Below are positions 24,630 to 32,869 of a stretch of 64,000 bases of DNA, piece after piece (position 1 is the first letter of the stretch; each line of letters opens with the position of its first letter). The stretch lies in assembly GCA_902497025.1 (NCBI GenBank), contig CABVDJ010000003.1, positions 78,984 through 142,983 on the forward strand, read 5' to 3'. The notes beneath the pieces are model-generated. The model was not told where the DNA came from, did not search any database, and saw only the letters and a program-made list of their open reading frames with translations. The position numbers and the translations under genes were made by a program. Source of the stretch: an uncultured Collinsella sp. GTDB taxonomy: Bacteria > Actinomycetota > Coriobacteriia > Coriobacteriales > Coriobacteriaceae.

Positions 24630-25661
24630 ATGCCGGATAACGGGTCAATACAAAAAAGAGGCGCGCACGAGATGGCTCATGGGCGTCCTGTCCAGATAAC
24701 CGAGCACACGACGGTAACCGAGCTGCAGCCCAGTCTGTCCGATGTCGTGTGCGCAAACAAAAAGCTGCAGATTGGCTTTATCGTTGCGCTCGTGGTGCTG
24801 GCGCTGCTGTCGGGCTTTGTGGCTCGTCCGCATTTCGCCGATACCAAAACTTGGGACTCCACCATCGAGGTCATCGATCAAAAGAAAGGAAACGTACTGG
24901 CGCTCACGACCTCGTGCGTGGCGCTGTCTGCGGGCATTACCGCGCTGCCGGGTGATACGGGAACGCCGGTTGCCGAGCAGCTCGCGCAGCTTTCAGGCAA
25001 CCTTGGTATCGTGCTTGCCGTGCTATACCTAGAGAAATATTTGCTCACGATTTTGTGGTCGGTTGGCCTGGGCATCTTAATCCCGTTTGCGTTGGCGCTC
25101 TTTGCGGTGTCGCTCGGCATTCACGGGCGCTGGAGCACGAGCGCTGTCCTGCGCCGTGTGGCGACGCGCGTGCTGGTGGTTGCCGTGATCGGCATGGCGC
25201 TCGTGCCCGCGAGCGTATGGGTGTCGCAGAAGGTCGATGAAACGTATCGCGTAAGTATTGAGCAAGCTGAGCAAAAGGCTGCGGACGCTGCGGACGCGGC
25301 CGACACCACGGACAAGTCAGCCGAGACCAGCTCAAAATCGAACAAGAAAAAATCCGAGGCCACGGAGTCCAAAAACGTGCTCGAGCAGTTGACTGATGGG
25401 GCATCGAGCCTTGTTACGTCGGTGACCAGCGGCGCCAAGCAGATGACCGATGAGATCGTGCGGCAGGTGACCGATCTGATTGAAGGCGTCATCGTGATGA
25501 TCGTGACCTCGTGCGTTATCCCGCTGCTGGTGCTCGTGGCGTTCCTATGGCTAGGACACGTGCTGCTGGGGATCGATATTTCCGGCCCGGCGAACTATTT
25601 GACGGGCCGTTTCTTGAGTGCTCCTTCCAAGCACGCCAAAAAGGGCGGGCAGTCCGAGTAG
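24630..25661 (+). CDS. hypothetical membrane protein with charged extramembrane linker
   Basis: No family recognised. 343 aa with about five hydrophobic segments: near residues 48-64, 123-139 and 142-163, 179-200, and 283-305. Between about 207 and 255 there is a hydrophilic Ala/Asp/Lys/Ser-rich, coiled-coil-like region (EQKAADAADAADTTDKSAE), then an amphipathic stretch with repeated LTDGASS and VTDLIEG. RBS GAGGAGG is strong. It is monocistronic between lacF and lacA with its own terminator. Function unknown. Confidence 0.72.
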   Translation: MPDNGSIQKRGAHEMAHGRPVQITEHTTVTELQPSLSDVVCANKKLQIGFIVALVVLALLSGFVARPHFADTKTWDSTIEVIDQKKGNVLALTTSCVALSAGITALPGDTGTPVAEQLAQLSGNLGIVLAVLYLEKYLLTILWSVGLGILIPFALALFAVSLGIHGRWSTSAVLRRVATRVLVVAVIGMALVPASVWVSQKVDETYRVSIEQAEQKAADAADAADTTDKSAETSSKSNKKKSEATESKNVLEQLTDGASSLVTSVTSGAKQMTDEIVRQVTDLIEGVIVMIVTSCVIPLLVLVAFLWLGHVLLGIDISGPANYLTGRFLSAPSKHAKKGGQSE

Positions 25662-25695
25662 CTAAAACAGCTGTATATACCGGGGAATACCGCCG

Positions 25696-25735
25696 AAGGG
25701 CGGCCGAGACGCGTTCTCGGTCGCCCTTTTGTTTG
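25696..25735 (+). terminator. terminator of the membrane protein gene
   Basis: AAGGGCGGCCGAGA (25696-25709) pairs with TCTCGGTCGCCCTT (25715-25728) with one wobble, followed by TTGTTTG. Confidence 0.82.
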
Positions 25736-25844
25736 TTGAACACATGGTCGCTGCGTCCGCGCCCGGCTCAAACGGTCAGCAATCATCCGTGAACGGTATT
25801 TGTTCAAAAAAGAACAAAGATAAACAAATAGTTGTTGCAGTTAC

Positions 25845-25865
25845 TGTTCGAATGTGTTCAAATAA
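25845..25865 (+). promoter_or_regulatory. putative LacR-type operator upstream of lacA
   Basis: TGTTCGAATGTGTTCAAATAA shares the TGTTCG-N5-TGTTYRAAT pattern with the elements before the DeoR gene and lacF. The region 25736-25968 holds no gene and is AT-rich with several GTTCA/GAACA half-sites. Confidence 0.45.
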
Positions 25866-25968
25866 ACATGAACAGTGAAGAACCGCACATTCAGATACCC
25901 GGACCTGAACGCGATTCAACACTTCCAAACAGAAACTACGCACCTGCGTATCTCTCAAGGAGGATGTC

Positions 25969-26397
25969 ATGAGGGTTGTAATCGCTTCCGATGCCGACGG
26001 TATGTCGATGAAGGAGTCCATCAAGGAGATGCTCATCGCCGACGGTCACGAGGTCGTCGACTATTCCGAGACCCCTGCCGCGGACTTTGTCGATTCCGCG
26101 ACCGCCGTTGCCAAGGACCTGCTGGAGCACAAGGATTCCCAGGGCTTCGCATTCGATAAGTACGGCGTCGGCTCCTATATGGCCGCCGTCAAGATCAAGG
26201 GCATGGTCGTCGCCAACATTTCCGACGAGCGTTCCGCCTACATGACCCGCGAGCACAACGGCTCGCGCATGGTCACCATGGGCCCGGGCGTTGTGGGCAC
26301 CGAGGTCGCCAAGAAGATCGCCCGCGAGTTCCTGCGCGCCCAGTACGCCGGCGGCCGTCACCAGATCCGTGTCGACATGCTCAACAAGATGGCCTAA
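25969..26397 (+). CDS. lacA: galactose-6-phosphate isomerase subunit LacA
   Basis: With LacB converts galactose-6-P to tagatose-6-P; 142 aa, the usual LacA length. RpiB-fold marks are the N-terminal VVIASDADGMSMKESI, then VVDYSE, and the conserved EHNGSRMVTMGP-VVG block. The RpiB active-site Cys is replaced (FDKYGVGSYMAA), as usual in LacA. Strong RBS AAGGAGG. It is 63 nt before lacB and clearly co-transcribed. Confidence 0.93.
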   Translation: MRVVIASDADGMSMKESIKEMLIADGHEVVDYSETPAADFVDSATAVAKDLLEHKDSQGFAFDKYGVGSYMAAVKIKGMVVANISDERSAYMTREHNGSRMVTMGPGVVGTEVAKKIAREFLRAQYAGGRHQIRVDMLNKMA

Positions 26398-26460
26398 CGA
26401 GAGCCACCGAGAACTCGAACTTCTACCTCAACTTGTGAATTCAGACGAAAGGACGTTCTG

Positions 26461-26985
26461 ATGAAGAAGACCATCGCAATCGGTTGCGACCATATCGTTA
26501 CGGACGAGAAGATCTATCTGGCCGACCGCCTGGAGCAGGCTGGCTACAAGGTGCTCGACTGCGGTACCTACAGCCACACCCGTACGCACTATCCCATCTA
26601 CGGTAAGGCCGTGGGCGAGGCTGTTGCCAGCGGCAAGGCCGACTTTGGCGTGGCCCTGTGCGGCACCGGCATCGGCATCACCAACGCCGTCAACAAGGTT
26701 CCCGGCGCCCGCTGCGCCCTGGTTCGCGACATGACCTCTGCCCTGTATGCCCGTCGCGAGCTCAACGCCAACATCGTGGGCTTTGGCGGCAAGATTACCG
26801 GCGAGTTCCTGATGGCCGATATCATGCTTGCCTTCCTGGAGGAGCCCTACGAGAAGACCCCCGAGCACGATGCCCTGATCGCCAAGATCGACGCCTGCAA
26901 TAAGGCCGACGCCGAGGCTCAGGCTGACCCGCACTTCTTTGACGAGTTCCTCGAGAAGTGGGACCGCGGCGAGTACCACGACTAA
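26461..26985 (+). CDS. lacB: galactose-6-phosphate isomerase subunit LacB
   Basis: Catalytic partner of LacA, 174 aa. It contains IAIGCDHIVTD, HYPIYGKAVGEAV, the active-site segment FGVALCGTGIGITNAVNKV with its Cys, and the ANIVGFGG-ITGEFL motif. The C-terminal tail (FDEFLEKWDRGEYHD) is typical of LacB. The stop codon is followed after 6 nt by the structured element at 26992-27134. Confidence 0.94.
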   Translation: MKKTIAIGCDHIVTDEKIYLADRLEQAGYKVLDCGTYSHTRTHYPIYGKAVGEAVASGKADFGVALCGTGIGITNAVNKVPGARCALVRDMTSALYARRELNANIVGFGGKITGEFLMADIMLAFLEEPYEKTPEHDALIAKIDACNKADAEAQADPHFFDEFLEKWDRGEYHD

Positions 26986-26991
26986 GGGGTT

Positions 26992-27134
26992 CCGGCGTTC
27001 TACCGAACGCCGGACCGGCCGACGCTGCGAAGCCATCTGGCGGGCAATCTGCCGTTCAGCTTCGGCGGCATGACCAGAAGGTCAATGCCGCCTCGCTTCA
27101 CGGCACCTTGCCTCGCCAGCTGACTTCTCGCTGA
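26992..27134 (+). repeat. covarying 3'-UTR structured element, copy 1
   Basis: Order: short hairpin (CCGGCGTTC/GAACGCCGG), linker CGACGCTGC, outer stem CTGGCG/CGCCAG, conserved CAATC-TGCCGT paired with ACGGCA-CC-TTG, then apical hairpin GGCGGCAT/ATGCCGCC with GACC-AGAA-GGTC inside it. Directly after lacB. Copies 2 and 3 preserve pairing with different bases. Confidence 0.8.
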
Positions 27135-27443
27135 CGTTGGGGGTACCTGTGGGGTTACCGCTGTTGTTGCGAAGCTTTCTGGTTCAGTAAGCTGCTCCGA
27201 TAACACGTTTGCTTGCTGAGCTTGTGTGCTTCGCTCTTGGCGGTACTCGGCATTCTGCAGCTTTTCAATTGACGGCTCGCGTTTCTGTAATGGGGCGCGG
27301 GCCAGTTTTCTATCAGCCCAATTGGCTTGGCGGGCTTGGCGTGCATTGTTCTTTTGCGTGCGGCGCTGCCTCATTACCTTTGTGCTAAAGGCACGGCGTT
27401 CGCAATGGATCGTGCAAGATGATATGTGAAGGAGAAGATTCCC
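27135..27443 (+). other. leader region of lacX2, no gene seen
   Basis: 309 bp between the structured element and lacX2. No convincing ORF: the long minus-strand frame here is a shadow that runs into lacX2. The sequence has no clear operator or terminator; it presumably carries the lacX2 promoter. Confidence 0.5.
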
Positions 27444-28325
27444 ATGGAGTTTGTTCTTGATAACGGTTCTATTCGTGTGGCACTGAGCACGGCTGGCGGA
27501 TCGTTCACTTCGATTAAAGCCAACGGCCGTGAGTACCTGTGGCAGGGCGACCCGGCGGTGTGGTCGGGCCAGGCACCCATTTGTTTCCCGATCTGCGGCG
27601 GCCTTCGTGACGGTCGCGCAATGACCATGGGCGGCCGCGAGGTCAAGCTCGCCCGCCACGGCTTTGCTCGCAAGCAGGAGTGGAAGCTCGAGGAGCAGAG
27701 CGACAACATGGTTGTGCTGAGCTTAAGCTCTGCCGACCATGCCGAGTTGCTCGAGCAGTACCCGTATCCGTTTAAGATCGTTGCTCGTTACACGATCGAT
27801 GCGGAGAAGGTGGCCGTGTCGTACGAGGTGACCAATGAGGGCACCGAGGACATGCCGTTCTTTGTGGGCGGTCACCCTGGCTTTAAGTGCCCGCTTGACG
27901 AGGGCGAGTCCTACGACGACTACGAGCTCCGTTTTGAGCAGCGCGAGGCCGCCGAGCTCTGTACTGCCGTTCCCTCGACGGGCCTGATTGATGTTGAGCA
28001 TCGCAGCAAGAACCCGATGGTTGGCCATGACCTGCCGCTGACCCACGAACTCTTTGACTTCGCAGAGACCATCTTTGACGTGCTCGAGAGCCGCGTGGTT
28101 ACGCTTACCAAGAAAACCGAGGACAAGGGCGTGCGCCTGACGTTCCCCGATATGCCATACCTGATTGTGTGGAGCAAGCCCGAGGGCGACTTTGTGGCCG
28201 TGGAACCGTGGGGCGGCCTGTCCACCTGCTCCGACGAGGACGATATTCTGGAGCACAAGCGCGGCTGCCTGGTGGCCAAGCCGGGAGAGACCGTCACCCG
28301 CGGCTTTGAGATCGAGATCCTTTAA
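27444..28325 (+). CDS. lacX: LacX-like aldose 1-epimerase family protein (copy 2)
   Basis: 293 aa, the same length as the copy at 1788 and highly similar throughout (EYLWQGDPAVWSGQAP, RHGFARKQEWKL, GGHPGFKCPLDEG). The ATG at 27444 is chosen for the RBS GAAGGAGAAG; a GTG at 27426 is in frame. It pairs with lacC2 54 nt downstream. Its position after lacAB matches the classic lac operon content. Likely sugar-phosphate or galactose mutarotase-like role; substrate unproven. Confidence 0.88.
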   Translation: MEFVLDNGSIRVALSTAGGSFTSIKANGREYLWQGDPAVWSGQAPICFPICGGLRDGRAMTMGGREVKLARHGFARKQEWKLEEQSDNMVVLSLSSADHAELLEQYPYPFKIVARYTIDAEKVAVSYEVTNEGTEDMPFFVGGHPGFKCPLDEGESYDDYELRFEQREAAELCTAVPSTGLIDVEHRSKNPMVGHDLPLTHELFDFAETIFDVLESRVVTLTKKTEDKGVRLTFPDMPYLIVWSKPEGDFVAVEPWGGLSTCSDEDDILEHKRGCLVAKPGETVTRGFEIEIL

Positions 28326-28378
28326 CGAGCTATCGTATGTTTGGGGCGGGTTATGCCGCCCCGGAACAGGAGTTCAAC

Positions 28379-29314
28379 ATGATTCTGACCGTTACCATGA
28401 ACCCGTCGATTGATACGCGCTATCAGCTCGACAAGCTGATCATCGACGATGTTAACCGTGTGACACCCGAAAAGACCGCTGGCGGCAAGGGCCTCAACGT
28501 GAGTCGCGTGCTGCTGCAGCTGGGTGACGACGTGCTCGCGACCGGCCTGCTCGGCGGCCACATGGGTGCCTATATGGCCGAGCTTATGGATGCCGACGGC
28601 GTCAAGAACGACTTTGTGCCTATTGCTGGTGAGACGCGCATCTGCCTGAATATCCTGCACGAGGGTAATCAGACCGAGCTGCTGGAGAGCGGCCCGCAGA
28701 TCGCCCCGGCCGAGCTCGAGGCCTTTACGGCCAAGTTTGCCGAGCTTGCAGCGAAGGCGGACGTCGTGACGCTTTCGGGCTCGCTGCCGCGTGGCGTCGA
28801 TGCCGGCTACTATGCCGAGCTCGTCAAGATCGCCGAGGAGGCGGGCGCCAAGGTGCTGCTCGATACCTCGGGTGCATCGCTGGAGGCCGCGCTGGAGTCC
28901 GACGCTAAGCCTGAGCTCGTAAAGCCCAACCTGACCGAGATTAACGGCCTGCTGGGTACGTCCTTTACGACCGATGATGTCGATGCCCTGCGCGAGGCGC
29001 TTGCCGCCGATGACCGTTTTACCGGTATTCCCTGGGTTGTCGTTTCGATGGGCGCTGCCGGTTCGGTGGGCTTCCATGAGGGTCGCGCGTTCCGCGCGAA
29101 GACGCCTGCGATTGCGGCTGTGAACGCGACGGGTTCCGGTGACTCGACCATCGCCGGCTTTGCACATGCCATTGCTGCTGGCGCCGACGACGTCACGGTG
29201 CTCAAGACCGCCAATACCTGCGGCAAGCTCAACGCCATGGATCCCAAGACCGGCCACCTGGTCATGGACCGCTGGGATGAGATCTTCAACAACGTTGAAG
29301 TAACGGAGCTTTAG
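28379..29314 (+). CDS. lacC: tagatose-6-phosphate kinase, PfkB family (copy 2)
   Basis: 311 aa, nearly identical in architecture to the copy at 2729. It has the AGGKGLNVSRVLLQLG signature, GETRICLNILHEGNQTE and NATGSGDSTIAGF. The ATG at 28379 is preceded by CAGGAG. Adjacent to lacAB and lacX2, so it is the better candidate for the tagatose-6-P step. The stop is followed after 4 nt by structured element copy 2. Confidence 0.9.
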   Translation: MILTVTMNPSIDTRYQLDKLIIDDVNRVTPEKTAGGKGLNVSRVLLQLGDDVLATGLLGGHMGAYMAELMDADGVKNDFVPIAGETRICLNILHEGNQTELLESGPQIAPAELEAFTAKFAELAAKADVVTLSGSLPRGVDAGYYAELVKIAEEAGAKVLLDTSGASLEAALESDAKPELVKPNLTEINGLLGTSFTTDDVDALREALAADDRFTGIPWVVVSMGAAGSVGFHEGRAFRAKTPAIAAVNATGSGDSTIAGFAHAIAAGADDVTVLKTANTCGKLNAMDPKTGHLVMDRWDEIFNNVEVTEL

Positions 29315-29318
29315 AGTT

Positions 29319-29464
29319 ACGCTGTTTTACCAAACCGCGTAACGGCTCGACGCTGCGCGGGCCGCATTTGGACAATCTGACGTTCAACTTCAAGGGCGCG
29401 ACCAGAAGGTCAGCGCCCTTTCGTTTCACGTCACCTTGTCTCAAATGCGGCCCGCTCGCTGTCC
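29319..29464 (+). repeat. covarying 3'-UTR structured element, copy 2
   Basis: Short hairpin (ACGCTGTTTTACC with AAACCGCGT, imperfect), linker GGCTCGACGCTGC, perfect 14-bp outer stem GCGGGCCGCATTTG with its complement, conserved CAATC-TGACGT paired with ACGTCA-CC-TTG, and apical hairpin AAGGGCGC/GCGCCCTT with GACC-AGAA-GGTC inside. Confidence 0.82.
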
Positions 29465-29550
29465 GTCCTCTACCTGCGGCGTTGTCTTGCTCCGGATGCG
29501 GCAGTTAGGGACGTTCCTTTTCTGCCGGCAGTCTGGGACATTCCTTGGGG

Positions 29551-29606
29551 TAGTCATTGGGGACGTTCTTGAATGACTAGTCGTTTAAGAACGTCCCCAA
29601 TGACTA
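29551..29606. repeat. GGGGACGTTCTTAA-family palindrome
   Basis: Perfect 20-bp inverted repeat (29551-29570 with 29587-29606) around a loop containing GACTAGTC. Preceded by partial copies of related GGGAC motifs from about 29506. Confidence 0.85.
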
Positions 29607-29611
29607 CACTC

Positions 29612-29650
29612 AAAAACGGCGCCCGTCGGCGATGTTGCCGGCGGGCGCCG
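29612..29650 (-). terminator. terminator of galT
   Basis: CGGCGCCCGTCGGC (29617-29630) pairs with GCCGGCGGGCGCCG (29637-29650). Read on the minus strand it is followed by TTTTTG. Confidence 0.85.
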
Positions 29651-29706
29651 TTGTCGTGTGGGCGGTTATGTCGTGTGGACTGCCGTTGAGCGTTCGGGTC
29701 TGTGCT

Positions 29707-31335
29707 CTACAGTGAGTCGATAAAGCGCTGTTGGGCGGCGCGGCCGGCTTCGTCCCACTTAAAGACGCCGGCGTTGTCGAGCACGTGGCCAAACACCACG
29801 CCGACCTCCTCGTGCAGGATATCGATGGCGTTGTCCGCCGTAAGCTCGTCGGAACGGCGGGCATAGACATCCTCGGCCCACGCGGCATGGCTGCGGCAAA
29901 GATCATCGCCCTCGAGCGCGCCGGCAAGGTCGTAGCTGGCATCCGCCTTGGCCGCCAGCAGGTGCTCGCGGACAGCGCCGAGCTCGGGAACCAGGCGCGG
30001 CGGAAGAATGGCCAGGCCCATAACCTCGATCAGGCCGATGTTCTCCTTCTTAATGTGGTGATACTCGGCATGCGGGTGGAAAACGCCCAGCGGATGCTCG
30101 TCGGTCGTGATGTTGCAGCGAAGCGCCAGGTAGGCCTCGTAGATCTCGCCGCCGGCGTTGCCGCGGGAGTCGACGCGGCGGATGACGGGCGTCACGGTGT
30201 TGTGCGCTACGCCGTCGGCCGTGTGCGCGACGACGCCAACCGACTCATCGGTCCACTCGCGCCAGGCGAGGATAATCTTCTCGGCAGCGTCGAGCAGCTG
30301 AGCGCGGTCATGCGAGCGCAGGCGCAGCACCGAGAGCGGCCACCGCAGCACGGTACCGCTGACTTGGTCAAAACCGGGCACGCTAAACTGCAAGACCTCG
30401 GCGGCATGCATCATGGGGAACTCGTGTGCGCCACCCTGGAAGTGGTCGTGCGACAGAATCGAGCCGCCCACGATGGGCAGGTCGGCGTTGGAGCCGATAA
30501 AGTAGTGCGGGAACAGGTCCACAAAGTCGAGCAAACAGGAGAGGCTCTTGCGATCCACGTGCATCGGACGATGCTCGGAGCTCATGGCAATGCAATGCTC
30601 GTTAAAGTACGCGTACGGGCTGTACTGGAAGCCCCAGCGCTCGCCGTCGAGCTGGATGGGGATAACGCGCAGATTCTGGCGGGCGGGGTGAGCGCCGCCG
30701 TCGGCTGCGGCGGAGCGTCCGGGGTAGCCCTCGTTTTCGATGCAGAGCTGACAGGCGGGATACTTCTCGCCCGTGTTTTTGGCGGCACCGGCTGCGGCAA
30801 TATCGCGCGGGTCCTTTTCGGGCTTTGACAGGTTGATGGTGATCTCCAGGTCACCCCAGTTGGTGGAAGTGCTCCATTTGATGTTGCGCGCGATGGCGGC
30901 GCGGCGCACGTAACCGGCGTCACAGCACAGGCCGTAGAACCAGTCGGTCGCGGCGCGGGGCTCGTTGACGCCCATGCGGCCGTTGAATTCCTCGTTTACA
31001 ACCGAAGGTCTCGGCATCAGCGCGCCCATGATGCGCATGGCGATGCGGTCGCGGCCCGATGCCGTGTCCTCGGCGGCACCGCTGGCAACGGCGACCTCGG
31101 AAAGCGCGGCAAGCGTGCCCTCCAGGTCAAAATCGGGGAGCGTATCGGGGTGCAAGAGCGAGAGCTTCTCGTTCTGCAGCGCCCAGGTCATGTTGAGCGC
31201 GGGACCCGTGGCGCCTATGCACTCCAGAATGGTGTTGTATGCCCAGATGCGATCGTCCTGGCCGATCATCGATCGGTGGATAGCGTATTCGATCAGGTTC
31301 TGCGCGGCCTCGCGCACGTCAGTCATTACAGCCAT
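29707..31335 (-). CDS. galT: UDP-glucose--hexose-1-phosphate uridylyltransferase (class II)
   Basis: Leloir-pathway enzyme exchanging UMP between UDP-glucose and galactose-1-P; 542 aa, long as in the Gram-positive class II form. It shows MPRPSVVNEEF, PYAYFNEHCI, the active-site block GGSILSHDHFQGG, and NEPRAATDWFYGLC. It overlaps the galK end: ATG 31335 with AGGGGG 10 nt upstream, or ATG 31326 in a TAATG stop-start overlap, so translation is coupled. galE is not in the window. Confidence 0.94.
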   Translation of the reverse strand: MAVMTDVREAAQNLIEYAIHRSMIGQDDRIWAYNTILECIGATGPALNMTWALQNEKLSLLHPDTLPDFDLEGTLAALSEVAVASGAAEDTASGRDRIAMRIMGALMPRPSVVNEEFNGRMGVNEPRAATDWFYGLCCDAGYVRRAAIARNIKWSTSTNWGDLEITINLSKPEKDPRDIAAAGAAKNTGEKYPACQLCIENEGYPGRSAAADGGAHPARQNLRVIPIQLDGERWGFQYSPYAYFNEHCIAMSSEHRPMHVDRKSLSCLLDFVDLFPHYFIGSNADLPIVGGSILSHDHFQGGAHEFPMMHAAEVLQFSVPGFDQVSGTVLRWPLSVLRLRSHDRAQLLDAAEKIILAWREWTDESVGVVAHTADGVAHNTVTPVIRRVDSRGNAGGEIYEAYLALRCNITTDEHPLGVFHPHAEYHHIKKENIGLIEVMGLAILPPRLVPELGAVREHLLAAKADASYDLAGALEGDDLCRSHAAWAEDVYARRSDELTADNAIDILHEEVGVVFGHVLDNAGVFKWDEAGRAAQQRFIDSL

Positions 31336-32531
31336 GCCGCGTAAGCCCCCTTGTCAGATATGGCGTAGTGACGGGCAGAGCCCTTGCCCAGCCAGCCGTT
31401 CATCTTGGTAATGAAGGTGTCGACCAGATCGAGCGGCACAAAGGCCTGGATGGTGCCACCAAAGCCGCCGCCGTGGATGCGGACGGCGCCGCGGCCGTCA
31501 AGCACATGCTCGGCAAGAGCAAGCGCGTACATGGAAGGTTGCTCGGCACCCAGTTTGGCAACAACGTTCTGCAGGTACATGGCAGAGCTGGCGCCGGACT
31601 CGCGCGTCAGGACCAGGAACTGGTCAATGTCACCGGCGTTCAGGGCCGCCCAGCGCTTATCGACCAGGCCGTTCTCGTACCAGTAGTGAACGGCGCGCAG
31701 GCAGGCACGGTCGCCCAGCTTGGCGCGCAGCTCGGGGAGCTTGGCGTCAAAATCGGCAACGTTTACCTCGCACAGGCGTGCCTTGCCAAACTCGGCGGCG
31801 ACGTCTTGCATCTCGCGCGGAACGGCGGCGTAGTCGTCGGTGGCTGCCACGTGGTCGGCGCCGACCTTAACGAGCACGAGCGCATAGCCGTGATCCTCAA
31901 AGTTGAGCTCGAGCTTCTGGGTCTTAGGCTGAGCCTGGTCCTCAAAGTCCATGTAGGCAAGGCCGCCCAAGCAAACGGCGGCCTGGTCCATAAGACCGCA
32001 GGGCTTGCCATAGTAGTTGTTCTCGGTGCGCTGGCTCATCTGGGCGAGTGCGACGGGCTCAATTGCGGGTGAGCCCCAGAGGGTTTCCATGGCGCGGCCG
32101 TATGCCGCCTCGACAGCAGCAGAACTCGAAAGACCGCCGCCCGAAGGGACAGAGCAGGTAAAGGCAAAGTCGAAGCCCTTGGGCTCAACACCAAGCGCTG
32201 CGACCTCGTGGGCCATACCACGCACGAGGCTTGCGGACGTGCCCTTCTCGGACTCCTGAACATCCAGCGTGTCGAGCGTGATCTCAAACGTAGGATAGCC
32301 CTCGTCGGCGACACGGACCTTGTTGGAGTCGGTTGCCACGGCGATGCCGTCGACGGCGACATCGAGCGAGCCGGCGATAACGTGACCGCCCTCGTGATCG
32401 GTGTGATTGCCGCTGATCTCGGAACGCCCGGGCGCGTGTACGTAGAGCACCTGGCGGTCGCCGATGGGGCCAAACTCCTCCTCGAACAGCCTGGTGAGCG
32501 TGGTGAGTGTCTTTTCGTCGGGGGCGGTCAT
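31326..32531 (-). CDS. galK: galactokinase
   Basis: Phosphorylates alpha-galactose to galactose-1-P; 401 aa. The galactokinase signature is PGRSEISGNHTDHEGG (residues 34-49), a variant of the usual GRVNLIGEHTDY. The GHMP ATP-binding loop CSVPSGGGLSSSAA is at 126-139, and the C-terminal motif IHGGGFGGTIQAF is present. ATG 32531 is chosen for the RBS AAGGAAAGGA; the frame is open to 32831. First gene of galK-galT, under operators shared with a divergent LacI gene. Confidence 0.94.
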   Translation of the reverse strand: MTAPDEKTLTTLTRLFEEEFGPIGDRQVLYVHAPGRSEISGNHTDHEGGHVIAGSLDVAVDGIAVATDSNKVRVADEGYPTFEITLDTLDVQESEKGTSASLVRGMAHEVAALGVEPKGFDFAFTCSVPSGGGLSSSAAVEAAYGRAMETLWGSPAIEPVALAQMSQRTENNYYGKPCGLMDQAAVCLGGLAYMDFEDQAQPKTQKLELNFEDHGYALVLVKVGADHVAATDDYAAVPREMQDVAAEFGKARLCEVNVADFDAKLPELRAKLGDRACLRAVHYWYENGLVDKRWAALNAGDIDQFLVLTRESGASSAMYLQNVVAKLGAEQPSMYALALAEHVLDGRGAVRIHGGGFGGTIQAFVPLDLVDTFITKMNGWLGKGSARHYAISDKGAYAAWL

Positions 32532-32869
32532 ATGGGTCCTTTCCTTGACGCGGGAGAGATTGGTCCGTGTCATTATGAGTACGTTAACAATTTTGAGCAC
32601 CACAAACCAGACGGTCGCAGCGCTGCACGTTAATAGGTATGTTAACGTACTCATAACACAACGCATATCTATTTCTGAGAATCTGGTAATCGGTAGATTT
32701 TCGGCCGTGAACGGTGTAGCCGTATGGACATATGGAGCAAAAGAACCGCTGATAGAAAAAGTAGAGTACGTTAACATGCGTCCGACGATAGCGGGCCTCG
32801 GTGCGGGGCGTGCTTCCGCTCGGGCCGACATTCACGCTATTCAGATCTTGCGAGAGCGAAGGTGATTTT
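32532..32869. promoter_or_regulatory. divergent gal promoter region with LacI operators
   Basis: No gene. Sites TATGAGTACGTTAACAA (32574-32590), TATGTTAACGTACTCATA (32638-32655, same motif inverted) and AGAGTACGTTAACAT (32763-32777) share TGAGTACGTTAACA. Likely bound by the LacI protein at 32870; the motif differs from module B by one base. Confidence 0.75.

Noticed and set aside
27000..27659. 219-codon minus-strand frame overlapping lacX2
   Set aside because: Antisense to lacX2 over its second half and running through the structured element; no start signal.
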